64,000 nucleotides of DNA from Oscillospiraceae bacterium (lineage in GTDB: Bacteria > Bacillota > Clostridia > Oscillospirales > Ruminococcaceae), in assembly GCA_017438745.1 (NCBI GenBank), contig JAFRUS010000107.1, positions 32,939 to 96,938 on the forward strand, given 5' to 3'. Under the pieces are notes generated by a model that had not been told where the DNA came from, did not search any database, and saw only the letters and a list, made by a program, of their open reading frames with translations. The position numbers and the translations under genes were made by a program. This document shows positions 16,748 through 25,101 of this stretch, piece by piece. How positions within the stretch are numbered: position 1 is the first letter of the stretch; every line of letters starts with the position of its first letter.

Positions 16748-18012
16748 TATTCAGACTCCAGTTCTTCTTCAAAATCAAGTCTTACTTTACATGAAGCAAG
16801 ATCTGCATCATCGGTTTTAAGTATTTCTTCCAGTCTGGATACAGTCTCCCTTGCATCTTTGAAATTTCGTGAATCGAGCTGTTCTTCAAATAGCGTAAAG
16901 AGTTTCTTTACTTTTTCCGGTCTTTCAGATACGCCCATTACCGTGTTTGTAATTGTATTCATATCACGGCCATATGTTTCAATTGAAGGATATTCAGCTT
17001 TGTCACCATTAAGAATGATAAGACTTTCTCTTTTCGCGGAATTGATAACAGCAGGCGCATGAGTTGTAACTATAAACTGTACCTTCGGGAATACTTTCAT
17101 AAGAACTTCAAGTATCCTCTGCTGCCATTCCGGATGAAGATGCAGATCAATCTCATCGATAAGGATTATGCCATCAGTTTCTTTAATTGCTTTCTTTTTA
17201 AGTCCCGGATTAACAGATGCCATACGATAGGCTATATCAGCAATAAGACAAATAAAACTGCGGTAACCATCACTTAACTGTGATGTAAGAAGCACATGTT
17301 CCTTCTTTTTCTTATCTTTATAAGTTACTTCAAGCTCATGTTCCAGCAAATTGCTCTGTACCTTTACACTGCTAAATCCACTTAACAGTTTAAATGCATC
17401 TTCAACAGCCTCAGTTACAGCAGATAACAGAGCATCGCTTTTACGGGACTGCAATTCAAGATAAGTCATTTTCTCAAACCAGATATTCATTGATTTTGAA
17501 TCAAGATGAGCATCAAGGCAACTGGAATATCCGTTTTTACGACTGAAAGATGTCTTCGTAAGATTATCAAGCGAAATACTTTCAGAGTTATTCCATAATC
17601 GTCCGGCACCGTATGCACAAACAACCGGTAAAACAGTATTATCATTCTCTTTTGCAAGTTTATCATTATAGATTCCTGAAACCTCAGAAGCAGCATAGCT
17701 GTTTCTGTTGCCGTTATATTTCATTGTCTGGGTATAACTGCATTCCAGTCCCGAAACATATCCCGACATTGATATTTCAACCGGGAAGCATTTCTCACCT
17801 TTATTAAGTCGAATATCATTTTTTCTCATAGTTTCGCTTTTGAAATCAAAAAGAGATCTGAATACAACGCTTAATAACTTCCCTGTTGCATCAATTATTG
17901 TAGATTTACCGCTTCCATTAGCACCAATGATCACGGTAAGTCTGTCTTTAAACTCAATTTCAAAATCTTCGTATTTTCTGAAATTTTTCAGGTTAAGTTT
18001 ATCAACTAACAT
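16747..18012 (-). CDS. ptuA: Septu ATPase PtuA
   Basis: 421 aa AAA/ABC-type ATPase of the SMC/OLD kind. Walker A GANGSGKST (residues 30-38), the Q-rich mid-region, an ABC-like signature segment SQLSDGYRSF, and Walker B GIILIDEIDLHLHPEW with the D-loop His. The downstream overlap with an HNH gene makes this a type I Septu pair. It has its own promoter at 18098-18126 with a large dyad. Enclosed by boundary repeats copies 1 and 2. Confidence 0.87.
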   Translation of the reverse strand: MLVDKLNLKNFRKYEDFEIEFKDRLTVIIGANGSGKSTIIDATGKLLSVVFRSLFDFKSETMRKNDIRLNKGEKCFPVEISMSGYVSGLECSYTQTMKYNGNRNSYAASEVSGIYNDKLAKENDNTVLPVVCAYGAGRLWNNSESISLDNLTKTSFSRKNGYSSCLDAHLDSKSMNIWFEKMTYLELQSRKSDALLSAVTEAVEDAFKLLSGFSSVKVQSNLLEHELEVTYKDKKKKEHVLLTSQLSDGYRSFICLIADIAYRMASVNPGLKKKAIKETDGIILIDEIDLHLHPEWQQRILEVLMKVFPKVQFIVTTHAPAVINSAKRESLIILNGDKAEYPSIETYGRDMNTITNTVMGVSERPEKVKKLFTLFEEQLDSRNFKDARETVSRLEEILKTDDADLASCKVRLDFEEELESE

Positions 18013-18086
18013 AATATTTCTCTTTCTCTGTTTATATCAAACAGCAGATGGTGTTCATTTCTGTTATAGTGAATATTAAAAAATAA

Positions 18087-18126
18087 AATCAATTATTATT
18101 ATAGCATAATAATTGATTTATAGCAA
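18087..18126 (-). promoter_or_regulatory. ptuAB promoter with 13-bp inverted repeat
   Basis: Minus-strand TTGCTA (18126-18121), 17-bp spacer, TATAAT (18103-18098). A perfect inverted repeat, AATCAATTATTAT (18087-18099) and ATAATAATTGATT (18106-18118), embraces the -10 box and looks like a repressor operator. The rest of the 444-bp gap before the next gene holds repeat copy 2. Confidence 0.6.
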
Positions 18127-18166
18127 TTTCATCATAGTGTTTTTTGAAAGATAATTACAGGTCTTT

Positions 18167-18351
18167 TGCAAAGGGACAACCCTATGAAGGGGGAGAACAA
18201 TAAAATCGCAGCAAAAGCACGGCATTTCTCCCCCTTCCTACGGTTTTCCCTCTGCACTCCTTTTCCGTCACCTTTCCCTTCATTGCCTGCTTTTGCTTTT
18301 TTATTATAGCGCGGCGGTTTTCGGGCTTAAGGCGAGGCCCATGCGTTATGG
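18167..18351 (+). repeat. defence-cassette boundary repeat, copy 2
   Basis: 185 bp, about 90 percent identical to copy 1 by eye, same orientation, with the same GGGGGAGAA/TTCTCCCCC stem. Separates the Septu promoter from the small gene at 18457. Confidence 0.9.
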
Positions 18352-18456
18352 ATAAGTGATGTTTAAGTTAATTATTCTTTGTTTTCTATTGTAAAAACAA
18401 ATGCAAAATGTTATACTGTAGTTAATGAAAGACTATGGTATAAGGAGGTTGAAGAT

Positions 18457-18654
18457 ATGTGCAATCTAGGATACTCTATTGAAATTGAAGCCCTTAATAA
18501 AGGCAAAAGAAAAGGCAAAACTGAAACCCAGCTTGAAAACATCCGCTCACTTATGAAAAATATGCACTGGACAGTAGAAGAAGCTATGAACGCTTTAGAT
18601 ATCCCGGAAAAAGAACGCAAAGGCCTTCTTAAAAAGCTCGAAACTACTGCTTAA
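18457..18654 (+). CDS. small helical protein resembling the tail of Rpn-family nucleases
   Basis: 65 aa from the ATG at 18457, with AAGGAGG 9 bases upstream; the longer frame from 18379 has no site. It is strongly charged (KGKRKGKTE) followed by two predicted helices, NIRSLMKNMHWTVEEAMNALDI and PEKERKGLLKKLE. This layout matches the C-terminal tails of Rpn/PD-(D/E)XK transposase-like proteins of Ruminococcus, such as the one at 54171-55187, so it may be a degraded remnant or a free-standing regulator. It has its own terminator and is the only gene between repeat copies 2 and 3, and the only plus-strand gene in the island. Confidence 0.6.
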   Translation: MCNLGYSIEIEALNKGKRKGKTETQLENIRSLMKNMHWTVEEAMNALDIPEKERKGLLKKLETTA

Positions 18655-18676
18655 ATATCACAAATAAAAATAATCA

Positions 18677-18726
18677 GCCGCACCTTGCCGGATCACTGAT
18701 CTGCATGAGATGCGGCATTTTTTTTA
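18677..18726 (+). terminator. intrinsic terminator of the small Rpn-tail gene
   Basis: GCCGCA (18677) pairs with TGCGGC (18711) around an inner GATCACTGATC hairpin and is followed by eight T residues. Confidence 0.75.
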
Positions 18727-18776
18727 CTTACTCATTATTTTTCTCACGACAAAATCGAATAGGGGGTTTTCTTTTC

Positions 18777-18959
18777 TGCAAAGGGACAACCCTATGAAGG
18801 GGGAGAACGACTAAACCGCAGCAAAAGCCGGCATTTCTCCCCCTTCCTATGGTTTTCCCTCTGCACTCCTTTTCCTTCACCATCCCCCACATTGCCGGCT
18901 TATGCTTTTTTATTATAGCGCGAAGGCTGGTGGGCTTAAGGCAGGGTTGGTGCGTTATA
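18777..18959 (+). repeat. defence-cassette boundary repeat, copy 3
   Basis: 183 bp. In this copy GCAAAAGCCGGC is almost fully complementary to the later GCCGGCTTATGC. Ends 22 bp before the 3' end of the Ssp/Dpt operon. Confidence 0.9.
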
Positions 18960-18981
18960 TAAGGGTCGCTGTCAGAGTTTT

Positions 18982-19266
18982 TCAGTTCTTAGTGCTCTGT
19001 TCGGCTTTCCATTTCTTGTAGGCTTCTTTCATGCATCTTGCGCACGGACGGTATCCGGCTGCTATGGCTGTCGCTTCGTCTTTGAAGAATACGCGGTATT
19101 TTGTGTTTTCACCTTTGGCGATATAGCGAAGTGCTGACGGACAGTCGAGGCGACCGTAGATTTTAAGTTTTCTGTGCCCTCCAAGTGTGCCTTTTTCGGC
19201 GGATTGATATGTGGTTCCGTTGGCGGCGGTGAGGGTGTAGAGTTTTGGTTCTTGTATTTCGTTCAT
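18982..19266 (-). CDS. Ada-type metal-binding domain protein
   Basis: 94 aa. The C-terminal half matches the zinc-binding domain of Ada: DCPSALRYI, then VFFKDEATAIAAGYRPCARCM with Cys at about 42, 75 and 78. Ada itself has four zinc Cys, one of which accepts methyl groups from DNA phosphotriesters; here only three are evident in this window of the protein. It lies 9 bp after the last ExbD-like gene, so it is the final gene of the operon. Stand-alone copies are common in gut Firmicutes, so it may be a passenger. A role in sensing modified DNA backbone is an attractive but unproven idea. Confidence 0.75.
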   Translation of the reverse strand: MNEIQEPKLYTLTAANGTTYQSAEKGTLGGHRKLKIYGRLDCPSALRYIAKGENTKYRVFFKDEATAIAAGYRPCARCMKEAYKKWKAEQSTKN

Positions 19267-19275
19267 AATAATATT

Positions 19276-19725
19276 TTATTCAGAATAAGAAATATTATTG
19301 CTCTCCAGCTTAGCTTTCAATGCGTCATAGGCTTTCTTAGATGAATTGTCATCTTTGATTTCTACTATGAATTTCCCATTAATCTCTTTCAATTCATTAA
19401 TAAGATCATCTAATCCAATAGTACTGTTTTCATAAATATATTCACTTCCAGACACAGTAACTTCAATTATTGTTACCGCTTCTTCAGTAATTTCAGTTGT
19501 TTCAGAATCTGTAATAGCTTCCTGAGTTACTTCCGAACTCTCTTGACTTTCACTACTGCTACTTGCATCAGAATTAGTCCCTGAACCATTTGAAAACAAA
19601 CTGAACGAAGCACCACATCCTTTAAAAAGTCCTACTACAGCTAAAACTGCAAGAGTTAAAACTGTACTACACCCTATAACTGCACGTTTGAATTTCTCTC
19701 CTAAACTTGAATTATCTGACTTCAT
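19276..19725 (-). CDS. single-span membrane protein with ExbD/TolR-like extracellular domain
   Basis: About 149 aa from the ATG at 19725, 7 bases after AGGAGGGG. Short cytoplasmic N-terminus, one membrane helix (CSTVLTLAVLAVVGLF), a Ser/Glu/Thr-rich linker (about residues 45-85), then a compact domain EVTVSGSEYIYENSTIGLDDL..VEIKDDNS..LKAKLESNNISYS. That last part follows the ExbD/TolR periplasmic pattern (beta strand, small loop, helix, strand ending in D, helix, final strand). Unlike true ExbD its membrane helix has no Asp. It is the third membrane gene of the cluster and follows the ExbD-like gene by about 16 bp. Confidence 0.6.
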   Translation of the reverse strand: MKSDNSSLGEKFKRAVIGCSTVLTLAVLAVVGLFKGCGASFSLFSNGSGTNSDASSSSESQESSEVTQEAITDSETTEITEEAVTIIEVTVSGSEYIYENSTIGLDDLINELKEINGKFIVEIKDDNSSKKAYDALKAKLESNNISYSE

Positions 19726-19741
19726 CAATAATCCCCTCCTA

Positions 19742-20353
19742 TTAATTTAGCATTGACAAATCTGTTTCAGAAATACAAATACGTGAATAATCCTTTTTCA
19801 ACTTATCAAATACCTTTTGAATGTTTGAGTAAGCTGCAGTTGTTCCTTTTTCTTCAGCATCATAAAGAAAATCGACAATCATAGTCTTATCTTTTTCATA
19901 TTTATTATCTTCTAATACCTGTTTAAGCTCATTATATACTTGATTGGTATTTGAATACTGTAGTTCTGAAATTAAATCATTTTCTTTTATAATTCTAAGA
20001 CTCCATTCTTTCTTATTATCTCCCATCACAAGAGACAACTTGATATTTTTCCCCTGAATCATATCAGTAATGGCCTTAGCGTTATCTCCACTGTGCTTTT
20101 CAGCAGACTCAGCCATTTCAAATATTTGATCTGCTTCTGCTTTTTTTCTATTTGCTTCATTCTCTTTATATTGAGCTTCGGTAAATTTTTCATCAATTTC
20201 AAGTTGCTGTTGTGTAATTTGTTCGAATTTTTGATCGTAATTTGCTTTTACTTCATCATTTTCAAATTTGCTGAAAATAATAAAGAAAAATAGTATAACC
20301 ATTATGATATCAAGCAAAGATGTGAAGTCGAGATCAATTCTATGTTTCCTCAT
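19742..20353 (-). CDS. ExbD/MotB-like proton-channel stator subunit
   Basis: About 203 aa from ATG 20353 (MRKHRIDLDFTSLLD), which overlaps the end of the preceding gene and has AAGGG 8 bases upstream; the longer frame from 20404 is not supported. The single membrane helix carries the key Asp (residue 15) in FTSLLDIIMVILFFFIIF, the position of the proton-carrying Asp of ExbD (ID-x-x-L-V-L). A coiled coil follows (about 45-90), then a C-terminal domain KTMIVDFLYDAEE..AYSNIQKVFDKLKK similar in layout to ExbD/TolR. It should pair with the ExbB-like protein encoded just upstream. Confidence 0.72.
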   Translation of the reverse strand: MRKHRIDLDFTSLLDIIMVILFFFIIFSKFENDEVKANYDQKFEQITQQQLEIDEKFTEAQYKENEANRKKAEADQIFEMAESAEKHSGDNAKAITDMIQGKNIKLSLVMGDNKKEWSLRIIKENDLISELQYSNTNQVYNELKQVLEDNKYEKDKTMIVDFLYDAEEKGTTAAYSNIQKVFDKLKKDYSRICISETDLSMLN

Positions 20354-20783
20354 TTGTATTTCCCTTATTCTTAAATGTTTCAAATAATTCAATTGCGCTT
20401 TCAATCTTATATTGAACTAAAGAATATATTAGTTTAAATAAAATAGAGCAAAACAATCCCCAACCAGTTGTTGTTAAGGCTACAAAGAAATTTGATATCA
20501 ATTTCTCATTATTATCAGTTGAAAAATCAAGTCCCAATAAAGCACTTACCGTACCTAACATTCCCCAAAAAGGAAAGAGTGAAACAAAAGTCAAAAAAAC
20601 ATCATATGAAGCCGTTACATTTTTTTTATAGTCAATTTTAAACTTAATATCATCCCCTAATTCAATTTTTTCATTTATGAACTTCGCTCTTTTACATGTT
20701 AAAAATAATACAAATCCCGCTATGATAGCCCAAGCAAATATAATGTGATTTATATATGGACCTATCCAAATAAGAAAGCTCAT
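20340..20783 (-). CDS. MotA/TolQ/ExbB-like proton-channel protein
   Basis: 147 aa with three membrane helices: IIFAWAIIAGFVLFL (about 14-28), VSLFPFWGMLGTVSALLGL (about 68-86) and FFVALTTTGWGLFCSILFKLI (about 99-119). The second and third carry the family hallmarks (P-x-x-G-x-LGTV and AL-TT-x-GL). At 147 aa it is short and lacks the large cytoplasmic domains of MotA or ZorA. It is translated 38 bp after the large ATPase and overlaps the ExbD-like gene by 14 bp, so these are stoichiometric partners. The closest functional parallel is the ZorAB channel of Zorya defence. Confidence 0.78.
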   Translation of the reverse strand: MSFLIWIGPYINHIIFAWAIIAGFVLFLTCKRAKFINEKIELGDDIKFKIDYKKNVTASYDVFLTFVSLFPFWGMLGTVSALLGLDFSTDNNEKLISNFFVALTTTGWGLFCSILFKLIYSLVQYKIESAIELFETFKNKGNTNEET

Positions 20784-20821
20784 CGATGTTCCCCCTTTTT
20801 ATCATAAGGAAAAAAACGCCA

Positions 20822-23800
20822 TCACTTATTAAGGCTATTCTTTTCTTTATACTCCTGTAATCTTCGAATACAAATCATTTGTTCATCAGGACTAAGCTTT
20901 TCAAAATAGAATAAAACATCCTCTATCTTGCCTTCGCTGATAATAACATCTGCCTCAGCATCTAACTCTTGTATTTTACTAAGAGTTTCTTCTGAAAGAT
21001 ATTCTGGAATCGCTTTTATACGATCTTTCCAGTGATAAATACTTTGCCTTGACTTATCACCAAGCGAAAGATTATTTTTAATCCAGAACTCTTCTTTTTC
21101 TTTTATTCTTGCGATAACAGTTTCCTTTACTCCATCTATTATCGACTGAACATCAAAATCAAAATCCGAATCCTGATACTTTTGTTTTAGTTCTGATGAT
21201 ACTATAGAAACTTCTTTAAGTGAATTGGTTATACTTTGAAGTAGTTCTATATCTTTTATTAGCGCTTCAAGATTGATAAGTAATTCATCGAGTGCTTCTT
21301 TATCTTTCTTTTGTAACCCTTTTTGCAATACTTTTCTTAAACGTGAAATCAAGCTTGAAATATCCTCATAACTTTTGATTTCACTCAAATCATCCCAAAT
21401 GTCAGAAATACTCTTTGTTATCTTTTCCTTTTCCGTTTCAAGCTGTTTTAACCTCTGTGATACTTTATCCATCATAGAAGTTACATCACCGCTTAATGAT
21501 TCAGAAAACTTTTCTATTCTTGCTGCTATTTCTTTTCCTTCTTTGATAGAAGACGTTAAAGAAATAAAGGAAATAAACTTATCAATTGAAGTTGAAGAAA
21601 GAAATTTATTATAGTCATCATTAAGACTTTCACGTAATCTTATTTCTTCCTGATTTGCCATTATAGCTTCTTTACGTTCTCTAATAAGCGCAGCATAATC
21701 ATCATGTCCTAATTCCATAAGCATTTCTTCAATTTTAGTATGATGATTTCTGAACGTATTCAGTCCAGCAAGTGACTTGCAATGCATATTCGATACAAAC
21801 GATTTGATTGACCCTTTTATTTGCGTTGTTATTTGCTTCTGAAGCTCAATTAGCTTCTCTTTTGAATCATCATCGAATTTATATCCGTTTTCCGTAAATA
21901 TTCTCTTTATAGGAAATTCTTTGATTGCTTTTTTGGCTTTTACAACATTATAAAAATCATTGTGTTCAATACCATCTTCATACATTTCACATATCTGATT
22001 ATAATTCTCACTCCATTCATTGTATGCCCTTCTGCCATTATCCAAAGTATTCAAAGTCAGCTGATATGCAGTTTGTAGTTCTTCAGGTACATCATCGGCC
22101 TGAACCATTTCCTGAAGCTGAGTATTTAAACGATTCACCTCAGTTATTACTTTATTGTTCTTTACTCTGTCAAAAAACTGAATAAATCTGTTAGATACTT
22201 CACCAGCATCAACAAATATGATAGTCGAATTCTTTATAACTTTTACATCAACTTTTTTATCGTTTATAATAATATCATCTTTCCAGATGTTAATGTTTTT
22301 TACACCATTGTATTTTATTCTTACACAATAGTTAAGATTTGAAAGTACTACTGCAAGTAAAAGATTAAGGATCTCTTCGCTGATTCCATATGGCGGTTTT
22401 AAAAAAACATCATAAACGCATTGTAATGATAACTCTTTATCTGCGTATATTTTATTATAGATGTAATCATAAACCTTCTTAGCATGTTTCTCCATAGGAG
22501 GTATCAGTTTAAAATCTTCATCTATACATTTCCATGAAGTTGCCGATGTTGTTAAAAATAACGCTTCTGCTCTGTTGCGCATTTCAACTACAAAATTACG
22601 AATTGTAGATTCGCTGACAGAATTCGAGAGAATCATTTTCAAAAATGAGCAGTAATATCCACTCGCCTTAGTTGCGATGTTATTAGCTTTTGTAACAAAT
22701 CCATCAAAGAAAAACGGAACAGCACCAGGATAGATATCTGTAAACAAACCAGATAGAAAAACCGGCATTCGGGAAGGAACTGTAACTACACCTTCTTCAG
22801 TGATTCTTTGTCTTTGCTTTTTAAGGCTTTCCGTCTCATCCTTGAAATTATTTTCAACTCTGAAGAATTCTTCCTGAAAATGTCTCTGATACTTATTTTT
22901 AATGGATTCATCCATGTTATCAAGAACAGTATACTCTTTTAGATAATCAAACAATCTGTCATCAGCATCATTTATGAGCATAACAACTATAGGTTTATTT
23001 TCAAATTGCTTTATTAATTTTGAAACTCTGTCTATCGAGCTAACGTCAGACTCTTTACCCACGTAAAGCCATATAATATTACCCTTTGGAGTAACAACAT
23101 TAACAGCCGCATTCCACTCATTCAGGTAGAGAGCAACTTTTTCTGAATTAAACTGTTCGATCGGGTAAAAATCCTGCTTAAACACCCATTCATTAGTTGT
23201 TATTTTTTTCTGTATTCCATAGTTCGTAGATATAGATTCATTAAAACCAAGTATCTCTTTTATCTTTACAGAAGCAAATAAAGTTGTATCAACTTCACAT
23301 GCTGACATCAGTCTTTTTTTCAGTATTTTAAAATCATGAGCACCATTTGACTCTTCTGTAAAATCAAATACTCCGGCATGATCATCGAATTCAAGAACAG
23401 CATATTCATCTTCAAGCCACTTTAACTCTATCTTTATCTCAGTTACTGATAACCCTGAACAAATCGAAAGAGCATCAATAGCGTCTTCATAGTCTGTTGT
23501 TCTGAACCTTAACACACGTAAAATCAGATTAGAACGTAATACTGCTAATGATTTTTCAGAAAGCTTGTCTCCAAATTTTCTAATAACATTATCGTATTTT
23601 ATACACTGTTGTGTTTTCTGACGACCTTCCTGTTCTGCCGAAAGCATTTCCGTATATAGATCTCCGGAAATCAATTGTTCAGGCAAAATCATAAAAAGCT
23701 CTTCTGTTAATTCAATATCAGAACTCGTTTCTATATAATTACTTATAAGAGTCAGAGACGAACGGTTTTGTAAATAATCTGAAAGATTTGTAAGCATAAA

Positions 23801-25087
23801 TGCAGACAAAGGATGCAGAGGATATATTCCTTCTATCACAACTTTTCTAAAAAGATCATAGTTTTTCCACATTCCTTTGGTAACAAGCCATTTATTCATC
23901 TTTTCAAATAATGACTTCCATTTTGTTTCATTAGCTACCTGCCATTTTACAACCGTATTTTTAAATGCTCCTGCATCTTTTCTCTGAATAAGGTTAGCAA
24001 ATACTGTTTCAAGGTTTGAGGAAATATAGTATTTTTCTGATTCATCATATCTTCCGATATATCGACTTATATTTTTGGTCTGATCTACTCTCTGAAGATA
24101 TGTTTTAATGTCAGACTGAATAAAGTTTATAACATGCAGATATCCTTCAACATTCTGTGTTTTCTGAGTTAGTTCGTAAATTTGCTGTAATGCAGATTCA
24201 CCTGAACGTGCAGCATTTACCCCTGAAGTATATTCAAGATAACGACCAAACTCATCAAACAGTATTATAATATGATCAAATACACCGTTCATACCACAGT
24301 ATTCAGAAACAAGTGCTTCAAGAATACTGGAGGCCGATAAACCTTCATCCCAGCGTATTTCCTGTCCGTTTATCTCTGCGTAAACTGAATTAACGATTTC
24401 AAACGCATCGTCATCAGTCATAATTGAATTATTGATCTTAGTTTCAAGTTCTTCGGCTGATGAATACTTCCATCCTTTATTGCAAGCTGCTTTTTCAAAT
24501 AATTCAGTCGAAGTTTTAAAATTTCTATTAAAGAAAATAGAAGCCGTTTCTATAGCTCTGTTTATTTTCTTAAGTGAGTCATCAGGTAAACCATATAATT
24601 TCAGACTCTTCTGCGCCGCTTTAAGTATTTCAGAATGAAGATTAAAGTCCCGCATTCCATTTATCACTATTACAAAATTTCTTGATTTTGACAGGCTCCT
24701 TATTTTCTCTGCCGCATCATTATCAATAGCACTGATATTATTAATAATCTTATTGTATGTTTCTGGCATGTAGTCAGCACCTGAAAAAATCTGAGCAAGA
24801 GTAACTGCCAAATGTGATTTACCAGTACCATAATCAGCAACTGCAAGTGATAATGCATTGGAATGATCATCATTTAACTTTGAAGTAAGTTCTTCAACAA
24901 GACTGATTGTATCTATCCTTCGCCTGTTTCCTATTCCCTGATCCTCTATACCAAAGTACTGCTTACCATGAAAAACAAAGTTCTCTGATACCTTAGAAGC
25001 CTTTTCAGGTGAATAAAACCAGTCAGCCTGAACCGCACCTTCAAAATATAAATCTTTGCGAAACTCAAGTAAGTCTTTTAGTTTCAT
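20822..25087 (-). CDS. large SspC/BrxC-like ATPase, second copy
   Basis: 1421 aa cytoplasmic P-loop protein. Walker A DYGTGKSHLA (residues 85-94) and Walker B IIILFDEFGRYLE (273-285) closely parallel SspC of the same operon (YGRGKSHI and LYIVYDEFGKYLE), so it belongs to the BrxC/PglY/SspC group. The C-terminal third (about 1050-1400) is a long coiled-coil region rich in Glu and Lys with several helical breaks, which SspC lacks. It is coupled to a DUF4007-like gene 14 bp upstream, repeating the sspB-sspC order. Its ATPase may move or gate DNA for the channel proteins encoded directly downstream. I do not know a named family for this version. Confidence 0.75.
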   Translation of the reverse strand: MKLKDLLEFRKDLYFEGAVQADWFYSPEKASKVSENFVFHGKQYFGIEDQGIGNRRRIDTISLVEELTSKLNDDHSNALSLAVADYGTGKSHLAVTLAQIFSGADYMPETYNKIINNISAIDNDAAEKIRSLSKSRNFVIVINGMRDFNLHSEILKAAQKSLKLYGLPDDSLKKINRAIETASIFFNRNFKTSTELFEKAACNKGWKYSSAEELETKINNSIMTDDDAFEIVNSVYAEINGQEIRWDEGLSASSILEALVSEYCGMNGVFDHIIILFDEFGRYLEYTSGVNAARSGESALQQIYELTQKTQNVEGYLHVINFIQSDIKTYLQRVDQTKNISRYIGRYDESEKYYISSNLETVFANLIQRKDAGAFKNTVVKWQVANETKWKSLFEKMNKWLVTKGMWKNYDLFRKVVIEGIYPLHPLSAFMLTNLSDYLQNRSSLTLISNYIETSSDIELTEELFMILPEQLISGDLYTEMLSAEQEGRQKTQQCIKYDNVIRKFGDKLSEKSLAVLRSNLILRVLRFRTTDYEDAIDALSICSGLSVTEIKIELKWLEDEYAVLEFDDHAGVFDFTEESNGAHDFKILKKRLMSACEVDTTLFASVKIKEILGFNESISTNYGIQKKITTNEWVFKQDFYPIEQFNSEKVALYLNEWNAAVNVVTPKGNIIWLYVGKESDVSSIDRVSKLIKQFENKPIVVMLINDADDRLFDYLKEYTVLDNMDESIKNKYQRHFQEEFFRVENNFKDETESLKKQRQRITEEGVVTVPSRMPVFLSGLFTDIYPGAVPFFFDGFVTKANNIATKASGYYCSFLKMILSNSVSESTIRNFVVEMRNRAEALFLTTSATSWKCIDEDFKLIPPMEKHAKKVYDYIYNKIYADKELSLQCVYDVFLKPPYGISEEILNLLLAVVLSNLNYCVRIKYNGVKNINIWKDDIIINDKKVDVKVIKNSTIIFVDAGEVSNRFIQFFDRVKNNKVITEVNRLNTQLQEMVQADDVPEELQTAYQLTLNTLDNGRRAYNEWSENYNQICEMYEDGIEHNDFYNVVKAKKAIKEFPIKRIFTENGYKFDDDSKEKLIELQKQITTQIKGSIKSFVSNMHCKSLAGLNTFRNHHTKIEEMLMELGHDDYAALIRERKEAIMANQEEIRLRESLNDDYNKFLSSTSIDKFISFISLTSSIKEGKEIAARIEKFSESLSGDVTSMMDKVSQRLKQLETEKEKITKSISDIWDDLSEIKSYEDISSLISRLRKVLQKGLQKKDKEALDELLINLEALIKDIELLQSITNSLKEVSIVSSELKQKYQDSDFDFDVQSIIDGVKETVIARIKEKEEFWIKNNLSLGDKSRQSIYHWKDRIKAIPEYLSEETLSKIQELDAEADVIISEGKIEDVLFYFEKLSPDEQMICIRRLQEYKEKNSLNK

Positions 25088-25101
25088 TAGCTTTTCCCCC
25101 T

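Noticed and set aside
19276..20783. Calling the membrane genes Zorya
   Set aside because: No ZorC, ZorD or ZorE gene is present, the ExbB-like protein is far shorter than ZorA, and no OmpA-type peptidoglycan domain was seen.
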